NCBI GenBank assembly: GCA_934462885.1
Contig: CAKSJC010000032.1
Location: forward strand, 1-12,051
Source: an uncultured Eubacteriales bacterium
GTDB taxonomy: Bacteria > Bacillota > Clostridia > Oscillospirales > CAG-272
DNA: 12,051 nucleotides
Direction: 5' to 3'
Positions within the stretch are counted from its first letter, which is position 1. The number at the start of each line of letters is the position of its first letter. Shown here piece after piece: positions 1 to 6,964 of the stretch. The position numbers and the translations under genes are program-made. The notes under the pieces are model-generated. The model did no database searches and was not told the DNA's origin. It saw only the letters and a list, made by a program, of their open reading frames with translations.

Positions 1-2
1 TT

Positions 3-722
3 ATTAATGCCTCCGGAGAAAGATGCGTCACTATAAACGACGAAGGTCTTCTTGAACTCACACTCAACACCGAAAAAACCATAAACGTAATAGAGAAATT
101 TCTTAATTTTGCTGAAAACGAGAAGGTTGCTCTCCCCTATCAGCGCATTGAATACACAGACTCTCTTCTTATAAATATGTTCTCGCAGGATCAAGCGCTC
201 TTTGTAACTCAGCTTATTAAAACCGCGCCGAAGCTCCGCGATATGGATACAAACTTCGGTATTCTTCCCTTCTTCAAGTATGATGAAGTACAGAATCAGT
301 ACTACTCGCCGATAAGCTCATTCTTCTCAGTATTCGTCTGCATTCCCAACGCTCAGAAAAACGTTACAAGAACAGGTATAGTTACCGAAGCTCTTGCCAA
401 CGAGTCTCTCTACGGCGGTCTCACGGAAGCTTACTACGACAGAACTCTGAAGGGTATCACGACACGTGACCGCGAATCGCAGGAAATGTTAGACCTTATA
501 TTCGCTAACCGTATATACGACCTCGGCTGGTTCTACGGCGTAGGAGAGTATCATGAATCAGTAATGGATATGCTTAGATATAAGAACAACAATTTTGCTT
601 CAATGTACAAGTCAACTCTCAGATATGCAAACCGTGCAATCCAACTAATAAACGACACATACACGGATTCAAAGATAGTTCGTGAAATGGCTGAGGCAGC
701 CGCAAAAAATCAGCAAAAATAG
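3..722 (+). CDS. Extracellular solute-binding protein, C-terminal part (5' end outside window)
   Basis: The reading frame is open from the left edge of the window (first full codon at position 3) to TAG at 720-722, giving the last 239 residues. The first in-frame ATG, at 177, has no ribosome binding site and lies inside continuous coding sequence, so it is not the start. The C-terminal pattern, with a segment reading YDRTLKG-TRDRESQEMLDLIF-NRIYDLG followed by a helical tail ending INDTY, resembles the lipoprotein substrate-binding components of carbohydrate-type ABC importers common in Clostridia. In such proteins the domain captures a ligand outside the membrane and delivers it to a permease. 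The signal peptide and lipobox would be upstream of the window, so they cannot be checked. The ligand cannot be inferred. No permease or ATPase gene follows: the gene ends at a strong terminator and is convergent with ldhA. Confidence 0.72.
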   Translation: MNASGERCVTINDEGLLELTLNTEKTINVIEKFLNFAENEKVALPYQRIEYTDSLLINMFSQDQALFVTQLIKTAPKLRDMDTNFGILPFFKYDEVQNQYYSPISSFFSVFVCIPNAQKNVTRTGIVTEALANESLYGGLTEAYYDRTLKGITTRDRESQEMLDLIFANRIYDLGWFYGVGEYHESVMDMLRYKNNNFASMYKSTLRYANRAIQLINDTYTDSKIVREMAEAAAKNQQK

Positions 723-760
723 TTTAGGCGTAGACTAAAGTCTTTGAAAATTTAATCATT

Positions 761-804
761 AGCCCGTGAAGCCATATTTTTGACTTCACGGGCTTTCTTT
801 TGTT
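761..804 (+). terminator. Rho-independent terminator after the solute-binding protein gene
   Basis: A perfect 11-bp stem, AGCCCGTGAAG (761-771) with CTTCACGGGCT (784-794), encloses a 12-nt loop and is followed by a T-rich run (TTTCTTTTGTTT). It begins 38 nt after the stop at 722. The minus-strand side of the stem also runs into AT-rich sequence, and ldhA ends at 832 facing it, so the hairpin may serve both convergent genes. Confidence 0.9.
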
Positions 805-831
805 TGTGAAAGAATTTTATAATCTATGCCA

Positions 832-1833
832 TCAAACTGTCATAAAACTTACTATATTTCCGCGCACGGGCTCCCCTTCCATGAAGCTTTTTGCGTTGTT
901 GAGAGTTGTCTCGCTGATCGCTTCAAGAGCTTCGTGTGTAAGAAATCCCTGATGTGACGTCACGATCACATTCGGAAAAGAAAGAAGCCGCGCCGTCACA
1001 GAGGTAGCCAAAATATCATCTTCGCGGTTTTCAAAAACGTTCTCGCTTTCTTCTTCATACACGTCAAGACCGACTCCGGCAAATTTATGAAGCCTTATTC
1101 CCTTGATAAGATCATTCGTGCTGATAAGCGCTCCCCTTGAGGTATTTACAAGTATTACGTTGTCTTTCATTTTTTCGATCGCATTAATATCTATCATATG
1201 ATACGTTTCATCGGTAAGCGGGCAATGCAGCGATATCAGATCGCTCTCGCGGAGAACTTCGTCAAGCGTTCGATAGCTCACAAAGTCGAGAGAGGGATTC
1301 TGATATTTATCATATGCTATTACTTGCATTCCCAGTCCGTGGCACGCTCTGCACATAGCGGCTCCAATCTTTCCGGTTCCGACTATCCCGGCTGTCTTTC
1401 CGTAAAAGTTGAATCCCGTAAGTCCCTGCAAACTGAAATTGTTCTCTCTGACTTTGATATATGCCTTGTGAATATGGCGGTTTACCGCAAAGGCAAGCGC
1501 AAGAGCGTGCTCCGCTATTGCTTCGGGGGAATATCCCGGTACACGCATAACAGTAATACCGTATCGATCTGCGGCTTCAAGATCAACGTTATTAAATCCT
1601 GCGCACCGCATAAGTATCAGTTTAACCCCGCTCTCTCCGAGTATCTTCACAACATCCCCGTTTACATCTGACGCTACGAACAGACACACTGCGTCATATC
1701 CCTCCGCAAGCTTTGCCGTGTGAGCGGATATATCTGTCTTAAGGTAGTCTATCTTTATTTCCGGATACCTTTCCTTTATATTGTCAAACGCCTCCGAATC
1801 ATAAGGCTTTGTATCGTAAAAAAGTATTTTCAT
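832..1833 (-). CDS. ldhA: D-lactate dehydrogenase (NAD-dependent D-2-hydroxyacid dehydrogenase)
   Basis: Cytosolic enzyme expected to reduce pyruvate to D-lactate with NADH, regenerating NAD+ during fermentation. The 333-residue protein is full length for the family. The N-terminal catalytic-domain segment RCAGFNNVDL (76-85) and the block FSLQGLTGF (133-141) are hallmarks of the LdhA branch rather than of generic glycerate or phosphoglycerate dehydrogenases. The Rossmann motif GTGKIG is at 152-157. The catalytic triad is intact: Arg233 (NTSRGALI), Glu262 (DVYEEE) and His294 (SHQGFLT), with the same spacing as in E. coli LdhA. The ATG at 1833 has a GAGG site 8 nt upstream, and a near-consensus promoter lies about 45 nt further up. 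It is a single-gene unit, convergent with the solute-binding protein gene. Activity on other 2-oxoacids such as 2-oxoisocaproate is possible, but sequence favours lactate. Confidence 0.92.
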   Translation of the reverse strand: MKILFYDTKPYDSEAFDNIKERYPEIKIDYLKTDISAHTAKLAEGYDAVCLFVASDVNGDVVKILGESGVKLILMRCAGFNNVDLEAADRYGITVMRVPGYSPEAIAEHALALAFAVNRHIHKAYIKVRENNFSLQGLTGFNFYGKTAGIVGTGKIGAAMCRACHGLGMQVIAYDKYQNPSLDFVSYRTLDEVLRESDLISLHCPLTDETYHMIDINAIEKMKDNVILVNTSRGALISTNDLIKGIRLHKFAGVGLDVYEEESENVFENREDDILATSVTARLLSFPNVIVTSHQGFLTHEALEAISETTLNNAKSFMEGEPVRGNIVSFMTV

Positions 1834-1879
1834 ACATTATACCTCGCAGTTATTTATCTTTAGTTTTTTATTCGTATTT

Positions 1880-1908
1880 ATTATAAGTAAAAAGAGAAAA
1901 AATATCAA
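1880..1908 (-). promoter_or_regulatory. Sigma-70 type promoter of ldhA
   Basis: On the minus strand a -35 TTGATA (1903-1908) is followed by a 17-nt spacer and a perfect -10 TATAAT (1880-1885). The expected transcription start is near 1873, leaving a leader of about 40 nt before the ldhA ATG at 1833. I see no operator-like dyad, and no recognisable Rex box, overlapping it. Confidence 0.82.
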
Positions 1909-1920
1909 TTCTCACCCGGA

Positions 1921-1965
1921 GAAAAAATGTCCAAAACAGGAAAAATTACCCGACTTGGACATTTT
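1921..1965 (-). terminator. Probable terminator of the MBOAT-DHHW-RadC operon
   Basis: Perfect 11-bp inverted repeat AAAATGTCCAA (1924-1934) and TTGGACATTTT (1955-1965) with a 20-nt loop. Read on the minus strand the stem ends in a run of six Ts (complement of 1922-1927), as expected of a rho-independent terminator. It lies about 130 nt past the radC-like stop codon, which is far, and its stem is AT-rich, so efficiency is uncertain. The same repeat forms the 5' end of the small plus-strand ORF 1927-2091, so an alternative is that it belongs to a separate element. Confidence 0.5.
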
Positions 1966-2091
1966 AATTGTCTCTCAATAATGAAGCTGTGTCTCGGAGG
2001 TTGCGTGACTGCATCAGACTCGAGAGTGGGGCGGTTTTCTTTAATTCTTAAACTAATAAAATCCCCATTTTTAATCTGCCGTGGATCCTAA
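1927..2091 (+). CDS. Unexplained 54-codon ORF in the ldhA/radC-like spacer
   Basis: An open frame from ATG 1927 to TAA 2089-2091 encodes 54 residues starting MSKTGKITRLGHFNCL and ending in a hydrophobic stretch (FSLILKLIKSPFLI). A GGAG sits about 6 nt before the ATG, a plausible ribosome binding site. It runs opposite to all neighbours and nearly fills the gap between the ldhA promoter and the radC-like stop. Its start codon lies inside the left arm of the hairpin described at 1921-1965. I do not recognise a family. It could be a real small protein, a remnant of a mobile element or repeat that happens to be open, or chance. Base composition is locally more GC-rich (1985-2035) than the surrounding spacer. 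Confidence 0.25.
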   Translation: MSKTGKITRLGHFNCLSIMKLCLGGCVTASDSRVGRFSLILKLIKSPFLICRGS

Positions 2092-2093
2092 TG

Positions 2094-2771
2094 TCAGCCG
2101 TGTATTAGGGAAAGCGGTCTTTGCGCATGAAGTACATACGCGTCAATGAGGTTACAATCGTCAAAAAGCATGATATCTCGCAAATCAGTCATGTTTTCCG
2201 GAGAAAAACCGTCATTCTCTCCGCAAACAATAATACACATTTTAGGCGTACATTTATCTTTTATCTGACTCCATAGCACCGCGGCGTTAAACTCCCCGTA
2301 AGTATTTTTATTATACGGTATCATAAAGATATCGTCAAACTTACCTTGTTCACTGAGAACAATAACGACACAGCCGGCACATCCTCGGAAATTAAGAAAC
2401 CAATCGGCAAGAAACGAAACATGATAAACGTTTATTTCTCCAATCTCGCGGAAGCGTACAAGTATACGCTTCGTCATTTCGTCAGGCAAGGAGGATAAAA
2501 ACTCAGCGCTTTTCTTCCCCACTCCTTCAACGTTTAAGAGTTCTTCGGAAGACGCGTTTATGACTCCCCCAACGCTTCCGAATCTGTCGATGAGCGCGTG
2601 ACCCGCAGGATTCGTGTTGCTTCGCGGTATTACTTCATATAGGATTTGCTCCAAAACTTCATGAGGTCTGTAATTGTCAAATCCGTCGTGCATGAAGCGC
2701 TGCGCCATTCTGGCCCGATGTCCGGAATGCGTATTAGCGTTTTTTACTCTTTTTTTCTCAATGTCTGACAT
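2094..2771 (-). CDS. RadC-family (UPF0758-like) protein with degenerate JAB/MPN site
   Basis: 225 residues. The N-terminal part matches the RadC helix-hairpin-helix region: HSGHRARMAQRF (15-26), the helix EVLEQILYEVIPR (38-50), and the hairpin LLNVEGVGKKSAEFL (78-92). The C-terminal half follows the layout of the RadC JAB/MPN domain, but the usual metal motif (HNHPSG, then a downstream Asp) is replaced by GENDGF around 184-189, and the later DH is replaced by DAYVLH (210-215). The expected zinc ligands are therefore absent and the domain should be non-catalytic. The role of RadC proteins is unsettled; the old DNA repair assignment of radC is not secure. The ATG at 2771 has an AGAGG about 12 nt upstream, a long spacing. 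It starts 27 nt after the DHHW gene stop, so it is very likely co-transcribed with the O-acetylation genes. Confidence 0.8.
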   Translation of the reverse strand: MSDIEKKRVKNANTHSGHRARMAQRFMHDGFDNYRPHEVLEQILYEVIPRSNTNPAGHALIDRFGSVGGVINASSEELLNVEGVGKKSAEFLSSLPDEMTKRILVRFREIGEINVYHVSFLADWFLNFRGCAGCVVIVLSEQGKFDDIFMIPYNKNTYGEFNAAVLWSQIKDKCTPKMCIIVCGENDGFSPENMTDLRDIMLFDDCNLIDAYVLHAQRPLSLIHG

Positions 2772-2798
2772 TTACTTATATTTCCTCTTAATTAAAAA

Positions 2799-4391
2799 TT
2801 ACTCAACTCCTACCGCTCTTAAGTACATTTTTGCCCAAGCATTGCTGTTTGCCGCCTGAATATTGTTAACAAAAATTATATCGGTTATATCGTAATCCTT
2901 GAACTGTTCATATATGTTGAAAGAAGCATATCTTACGTCAACTACGATTATATTTCCGTAATTTTCGCAGAGGAAAGGAACAAACGCGTTACCGAAAGAA
3001 TCTTTCAGAACGAGAGCCGTCTTATCCTGAGGATTGTCCGGAACATTTATTATAGTACACGGATTATCTCCGGCTATAAACGCAACATATGTTTTATTGC
3101 CAAGAAGCACCGATGAATCATATGTGTTGACAGCTCCGTTTTGCGCAGTCACGGTCATCGTGTGCGGTTTTTTTGATACAAACGCTTCAATTGAATCGCT
3201 GAAATTTTTTACACGCTCGTCGTATGTGTATTGGTACATACTTCCGCTGTATGAGTCATTCAACAATGTATAATCGAAATCTTCAAGGGCAGTCGGCTCA
3301 AATCCCACAGATTTTGCGAATGCGCAATATGCGTAGTATGCGCCTCTTTGAGTCCAGTGGTGATCCGTTCTGAAAAAAAGATATTCATCACGGTGCTCGT
3401 ACATTTCCGAATACGTGTCGACAAAATTGACACTAGGATCGGTCAAAGCGCTCATTTTATTAAGTATCTCTTTCTGATCCGGTATTTTCGCCTTGACTTC
3501 CGGATTATCGACAACCATCGAAGACACCGGAGCTATAACTATACTTACCCTTGTATCTCCGCCGAACAGATTCTTGTAATATAACGCCGTCTTTGTATAA
3601 GTCTCGGCGTTTGTCGGAGAATAGTATCCCTGCGTATAAACTGCGTCACCGTATATAAACATACCGTCCGTCAGAAAATCGGCGTGTCCGTCGTTTGAAG
3701 TCGATGAGGAGGCGTTCATCGCAGTCACTGTAACATCGCATGAAACAGACGTCTCGCCGTGCGAACACGTTACAGTACAATTTCCCTCAGAAATGCCTTT
3801 TACATCAATCGATCCGTCGTTCTTTACAGAAACTGACGCTATGGCAGCGTCGGAAACTTTCCACTCTGCTAAAGCGGGATCAAAATCTGCATCATCCGAT
3901 AAAACGCTCAGCGCCGCTCCGCTTCCCACAGTAAGCTTGAGAGTTTTCTTTGAAATCGTCAATTTCTCGGTTATTTCCTTAGACTCTTCTTCGGTATCAT
4001 CATTATTTTTCAGACTATCAAAGGCTTCGTTGAGCCTGTCCGAAATATCGTCGGACTCGTCTCCGTCATGTTTTTTCGTCGGGTCGAGAAGCACAAAACT
4101 TTCGTCTCCGCCGAGAGAATAATTAAATCCGCGGAGCAGATCCATTTTTTTTGACAAAGCAACGAGATGATCTCTGTAAATAAACGTATCGGATACAAAC
4201 AGCGATATTTCTTTGAAGTATGATCCGTTCACAAGCGAATTTACAGAAAACTGCGGCATTTCGGCAAGCTTTCGTTTTTCCGTCAATGATTCTGTCGGAC
4301 GCTCGGGCTGTATTATGTTAGCTATCGCCAGACTGCCGAAAAACGCGGCAACAAGGCAAAGACAAATTATATCTGTAATTTTGTTTTTCAA
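2799..4391 (-). CDS. DHHW-family protein (AlgX/AlgJ-like acetyltransferase partner of MBOAT) with inserted Ig-like domain
   Basis: 530 residues, predicted to act outside the membrane, completing transfer of acetyl groups supplied by the MBOAT partner onto an exopolysaccharide. Order: N-terminal hydrophobic anchor (7-27); juxtamembrane region rich in helix; acidic linker (104-142); a Big_2-type bacterial Ig-like domain (about 143-224); a Ser/Asn-rich linker; then the SGNH-like domain with TDHHWT (342-347) and KDSFGNAF (463-470). By analogy with AlgX/AlgJ, Asp343, His345 and Ser465 are the likely catalytic residues. The start is TTG at 4391: an in-frame TGA lies two codons upstream, the next Met would remove the anchor, and AAAGGTG (4401-4407) is 9 nt upstream. 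The out-of-frame ATG at 4398 is not used. It begins 30 nt after the MBOAT stop. The acceptor polymer is unknown. Confidence 0.85.
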   Translation of the reverse strand: MKNKITDIICLCLVAAFFGSLAIANIIQPERPTESLTEKRKLAEMPQFSVNSLVNGSYFKEISLFVSDTFIYRDHLVALSKKMDLLRGFNYSLGGDESFVLLDPTKKHDGDESDDISDRLNEAFDSLKNNDDTEEESKEITEKLTISKKTLKLTVGSGAALSVLSDDADFDPALAEWKVSDAAIASVSVKNDGSIDVKGISEGNCTVTCSHGETSVSCDVTVTAMNASSSTSNDGHADFLTDGMFIYGDAVYTQGYYSPTNAETYTKTALYYKNLFGGDTRVSIVIAPVSSMVVDNPEVKAKIPDQKEILNKMSALTDPSVNFVDTYSEMYEHRDEYLFFRTDHHWTQRGAYYAYCAFAKSVGFEPTALEDFDYTLLNDSYSGSMYQYTYDERVKNFSDSIEAFVSKKPHTMTVTAQNGAVNTYDSSVLLGNKTYVAFIAGDNPCTIINVPDNPQDKTALVLKDSFGNAFVPFLCENYGNIIVVDVRYASFNIYEQFKDYDITDIIFVNNIQAANSNAWAKMYLRAVGVE

Positions 4392-4421
4392 TTCTCATCA
4401 CACCTTTCGGTTTAGCGATAA

Positions 4422-5828
4422 TCAGAAACGGAAGTAAAGGAACGGATCATATGTGTTTCCGACAAGTCTTACGGTAGCGGCTGATATAAGAACCGTCACA
4501 ACAACCGTTTTTATGACGCGCTCGGCGGAATACGATATCTTAAATCTTTCCTTTGCGGCTTTCCAAAGCGCCGGAATTATCGGAGCGGAGAACAAAATTC
4601 CGATCACAAGTATGACGGCATTTTCCATGATAATGGAATTTGTAAAGATATCGCTCACCGCTGTACATCCGATGCCGAAAAGATATCCTATATTTTTCAG
4701 AAGATCATGATCAAAATAGAATACCGCAAATCCGAAAACCGTAAGAAAAGCGACGTAAACATGCTTTATTATAAACTCAACCGGTTTCGCCATTTTATCA
4801 AAAAGACCAAGCAGCACTTTTTTTTCAATAAGAAGCATCACTCCGTAGAAAACTCCCCACAAAATGAAGTTCCAAGAAGCTCCGTGCCAAAGTCCGGTAA
4901 GAAACCACGTCACAAGTATGTTTCTCACATGATGCCGTCTGTTTCCTCCGAGAGGAATATAAACATAATCCCGGAAAAATGTTCCGAGAGAAATATGCCA
5001 TCGTCTCCAGAAATCGGTCACAGATCCCGACGCCAGCGGATAATTGAAGTTTTCGTTAAACCTGAAACCGAACATTCTTCCAAGCCCGATAGCCATATCT
5101 GAATATCCCGAAAAATCGTAGTATATTTGAAGCGTAAAGAATACCGCTCCGACCCATCTCGCCAGTGTCGTTACCTCCGCAAGTCCGTACAGAGAGGTCA
5201 CAACGCTGTCGAAGCAGTTAGCTATAAGAACTTTTTTTGCAAGTCCCTGCGCAAATCTGAAAAGTCCTTCGTTGAAGTCGTATATGTCGACTTTTCGATC
5301 CGAGAGCTGAGATTCAATATCTTTGTATCTGACAATCGGTCCTGCGATAAGCTGAGGAAAGAACGAAACATATAAAAGAAGCTTAAAAAAGGATCTCTGA
5401 ACATATGCGTCTTTTCTGTAAATGTCGATAACATAAGACATAGACTGAAAGGTAAAAAAGCTTATACCTATCGGCATAACGACAGACACGGCAGGAAGAG
5501 AAAGTCCCGTCAGCGTGTTAAACGTATCGACGAAAAAGCCTAAATACTTATAAAATACAAGTACCGACAGGTTTGATATTACGGCCACAGCGAGCCATAG
5601 CTTTTTTGCCGTTCTTCTTCGCCTGGAGTTAATAATCAGACCGAAGATATAATCCGCGAAAACAAGTCCTATCATCAAAAGTATGCAGACAGGCTCTCCC
5701 CACGCATAAAAAATAAGAGAGAATACGACCAATACTCCCCGTCTGTACGCATTATTATTTATTATAAAATATGCCAAAAACAACAGCGGCATAAATATAT
5801 ACAGAAAAACCAAATTTGAAAAGACCAT
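4422..5828 (-). CDS. MBOAT-family O-acyltransferase (AlgI/DltB-like)
   Basis: Integral membrane O-acyltransferase that passes an acetyl group from a cytosolic donor across the membrane for O-acetylation of a surface or secreted polysaccharide. The 468-residue protein begins MVFSNLVFLYIFMPLLFLAYF, typical of the family, and has many hydrophobic segments. Conserved blocks: YYDFSGYSDMAIGLG (236-250), FWRRWHISLGTFFRDY (273-288), and GLWHGASWNF (312-321), in which His315 corresponds to the catalytic histidine of AlgI. A longer frame starts at 5912, but the ATG at 5828 is preferred: it has AAAGG 9 nt upstream, it gives the standard family N-terminus, and the promoter's expected start site (about 5915) is practically at the longer start. 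It is followed by the DHHW partner gene after 30 nt. AlgI-like is more likely than DltB, since no dltA, dltC or dltD is present. Confidence 0.93.
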   Translation of the reverse strand: MVFSNLVFLYIFMPLLFLAYFIINNNAYRRGVLVVFSLIFYAWGEPVCILLMIGLVFADYIFGLIINSRRRRTAKKLWLAVAVISNLSVLVFYKYLGFFVDTFNTLTGLSLPAVSVVMPIGISFFTFQSMSYVIDIYRKDAYVQRSFFKLLLYVSFFPQLIAGPIVRYKDIESQLSDRKVDIYDFNEGLFRFAQGLAKKVLIANCFDSVVTSLYGLAEVTTLARWVGAVFFTLQIYYDFSGYSDMAIGLGRMFGFRFNENFNYPLASGSVTDFWRRWHISLGTFFRDYVYIPLGGNRRHHVRNILVTWFLTGLWHGASWNFILWGVFYGVMLLIEKKVLLGLFDKMAKPVEFIIKHVYVAFLTVFGFAVFYFDHDLLKNIGYLFGIGCTAVSDIFTNSIIMENAVILVIGILFSAPIIPALWKAAKERFKISYSAERVIKTVVVTVLISAATVRLVGNTYDPFLYFRF

Positions 5829-5921
5829 TTCAGTTTGCCTTTCATACCGTACTGAGTGACCGCAATTCACATCGTTTATCAGAAGCATCATTCTTCGACA
5901 TATATGCTCCAAAGTATCAAT

Positions 5922-5950
5922 ATTATATCATTTTTTTCTTTGTTTGTAAA
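5922..5950 (-). promoter_or_regulatory. Promoter of the MBOAT-DHHW-RadC operon
   Basis: On the minus strand a -35 TTTACA (5945-5950) is separated by exactly 17 nt from a perfect -10 TATAAT (5922-5927). The predicted start is near 5915, giving a leader of about 87 nt to the ATG at 5828. The upstream flank (about 5960-6010) is very AT-rich and could act as an UP element. Confidence 0.85.
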
Positions 5951-5957
5951 CAAAGAA
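5936..5957. promoter_or_regulatory. 22-bp palindrome over the -35 box, candidate operator
   Basis: The sequence TTCTTTGTTT-GT-AAACAAAGAA has perfect 10-bp arms around a 2-nt centre. It covers the whole -35 hexamer of the O-acetylation operon promoter and part of its spacer, where a bound repressor would block RNA polymerase. No regulator gene is adjacent and I cannot assign a family from the motif. AT-rich palindromes can arise by chance, but arm length and placement make an operator plausible. Confidence 0.5.
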
Positions 5958-6050
5958 GCATTGTCACAAAATATTTTTACAAATGAATAATTTTGTATTT
6001 TTATGAAAAAATTTTCTTGACAAAATTCCTTTCCGACTGTGATTTTTATA

Positions 6051-6087
6051 CAAAAAAAGCGCTGCTTCAATTGTTTTTCCGCAGCGC
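6051..6087 (-). terminator. Rho-independent terminator after the HAD phosphatase gene
   Basis: A 7-bp GC-rich stem, GCGCTGC (6059-6065) with GCAGCGC (6081-6087), has a 15-nt loop. On the minus strand it is followed by seven Ts (complement of 6052-6058). It starts 11 nt past the HAD stop codon and separates that gene from the MBOAT operon promoter. Confidence 0.9.
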
Positions 6088-6097
6088 ATATTTTTAA

Positions 6098-6754
6098 TTA
6101 TTCACTCATTATCAGCCTGTATACATCATCCGTATCGTACGCAAAAATTCTTGCGCCTTTTTCGAGAAGAAACTCGCGGTCGCGGAATCCCCAAAGGACA
6201 GTTATGCAGTCCATTCCGGAGTTTTCGGCGCTTTCGACGTCTACTTCCGAATCTCCGATATAAACGCAGTCTTTCGGTAATACGGAAAGCTTATCTGCCG
6301 CGTAAAGTATCATATCGGGAAACGGTTTTCGTCTTATTCCGTCGCTCTCCCGCTCTCCGAAAGCATATTTTACAGACGGGAAATACTTTAAGCTCAATTC
6401 TTTTACGGAAATATCCGGCTTATTTGACACGACGGCTACCGCTACTCCGTTTTTCTGAAGCTTATCAATGAGTTCGCGTATCCCGTCATACGGCGCAGTT
6501 TTAACGTCGCTGTGTGCGGAATAGTAAGCTCTGTATTCCTTTACAGCCGCGTTGAAATTCTCGTCACCGTACCCTCCCGGAAGAGAACACGCGATGAGTC
6601 GGTCAACCCCGTTTCCTACGAATCGTCTTACTTCATCCATAGTTCTCTCTTGATAATTGAACTTTTTCATTGTATGATTTACGGCGAGATACAAATCCTC
6701 AAGTGTATTTAATATCGTGCCATCCATATCGAATATTGCGGCTCTATATTTCAT
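6098..6754 (-). CDS. HAD-superfamily phosphatase, phosphoglycolate phosphatase-like
   Basis: Cytosolic hydrolase of 218 residues with all four HAD motifs: motif I FDMDGT (8-13; nucleophile Asp9, acid/base Asp11), motif II VVSNK with Ser110, motif III Lys143 in RRKPFP, and motif IV GDSEVD with Asp168 and Asp172. A C1-type helical cap between motifs I and II (roughly 16-90) marks subfamily IA, which includes Gph and PpaX/beta-phosphoglucomutase-like enzymes. The true substrate is unknown: phosphoglycolate, pyrophosphate or a sugar phosphate are all possible. The ATG at 6754 has a strong GGAGG 8 nt upstream. The MATE gene upstream is in the same direction, 210 nt away with no clear terminator between them, so partial co-transcription is possible. 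A terminator follows at 6051-6087. Confidence 0.88.
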   Translation of the reverse strand: MKYRAAIFDMDGTILNTLEDLYLAVNHTMKKFNYQERTMDEVRRFVGNGVDRLIACSLPGGYGDENFNAAVKEYRAYYSAHSDVKTAPYDGIRELIDKLQKNGVAVAVVSNKPDISVKELSLKYFPSVKYAFGERESDGIRRKPFPDMILYAADKLSVLPKDCVYIGDSEVDVESAENSGMDCITVLWGFRDREFLLEKGARIFAYDTDDVYRLIMSE

Positions 6755-6852
6755 TTATTTTTCCTCCTCATCCGTAAAACTCCAAGTATATCCTGCAGAC
6801 GTATGAAATAAACCGACGTTTTACATGTAAGTTCAGCCGTGATTTGATTCTG

Positions 6853-6954
6853 TTAATTTTCATACCGTGGATATGTGTTATGTTTTTTGTTGAGGTATAA
6901 TAAAACTGTTTTTTGCGTATCATCGTTGATTTCTACGACATCGCACAGCCTCAT
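6853..6954 (-). CDS. Possible 33-codon small ORF, or decayed gene, between MATE and HAD genes
   Basis: An ATG at 6954, 10 nt past the MATE stop, opens 33 codons (starting MRLCDVVEINDDTQKTV) to TAA at 6853-6855. Beyond that stop the same frame stays open for 36 more codons and ends at a TGA overlapping the HAD start as ATGA. This could be a small gene with an in-frame stop, or chance. The ribosome binding site (AAGGGA) is too close to the ATG to be convincing, and I recognise no family. Nothing else is evident in the 210-nt gap except a lone TATACT-like box (6785-6790) without a good -35. Confidence 0.15.
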   Translation of the reverse strand: MRLCDVVEINDDTQKTVLLYLNKKHNTYPRYEN

Positions 6955-6964
6955 TTCCCTTTTA

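Noticed and set aside
1198..1671. 157-codon plus-strand frame
   Set aside because: It lies entirely antisense to ldhA, has no family signature and a cysteine/serine-rich composition typical of a shadow frame.
5829..5912. 28-codon N-terminal extension of the MBOAT protein
   Set aside because: The predicted transcription start is at about 5915, the extension has no ribosome binding site, and MBOAT proteins normally start at the MVFSNLVF-like segment encoded from 5828.
5941..5985. Rex-type redox operator near the MBOAT promoter
   Set aside because: TTGT and ACAA elements occur but the spacing and half-site symmetry do not match a TTGTGA-N6-TCACAA site.
5888..6070. 60-codon minus-strand frame over the spacer upstream of the MBOAT gene
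   Set aside because: It spans the HAD terminator tail and the operon promoter, has a low-complexity AT-rich composition and lacks a ribosome site.
6821..6830. TTACATGTAA palindrome as an operator for the HAD gene
   Set aside because: Only 10 bp, AT-rich, and not tied to a recognisable promoter.
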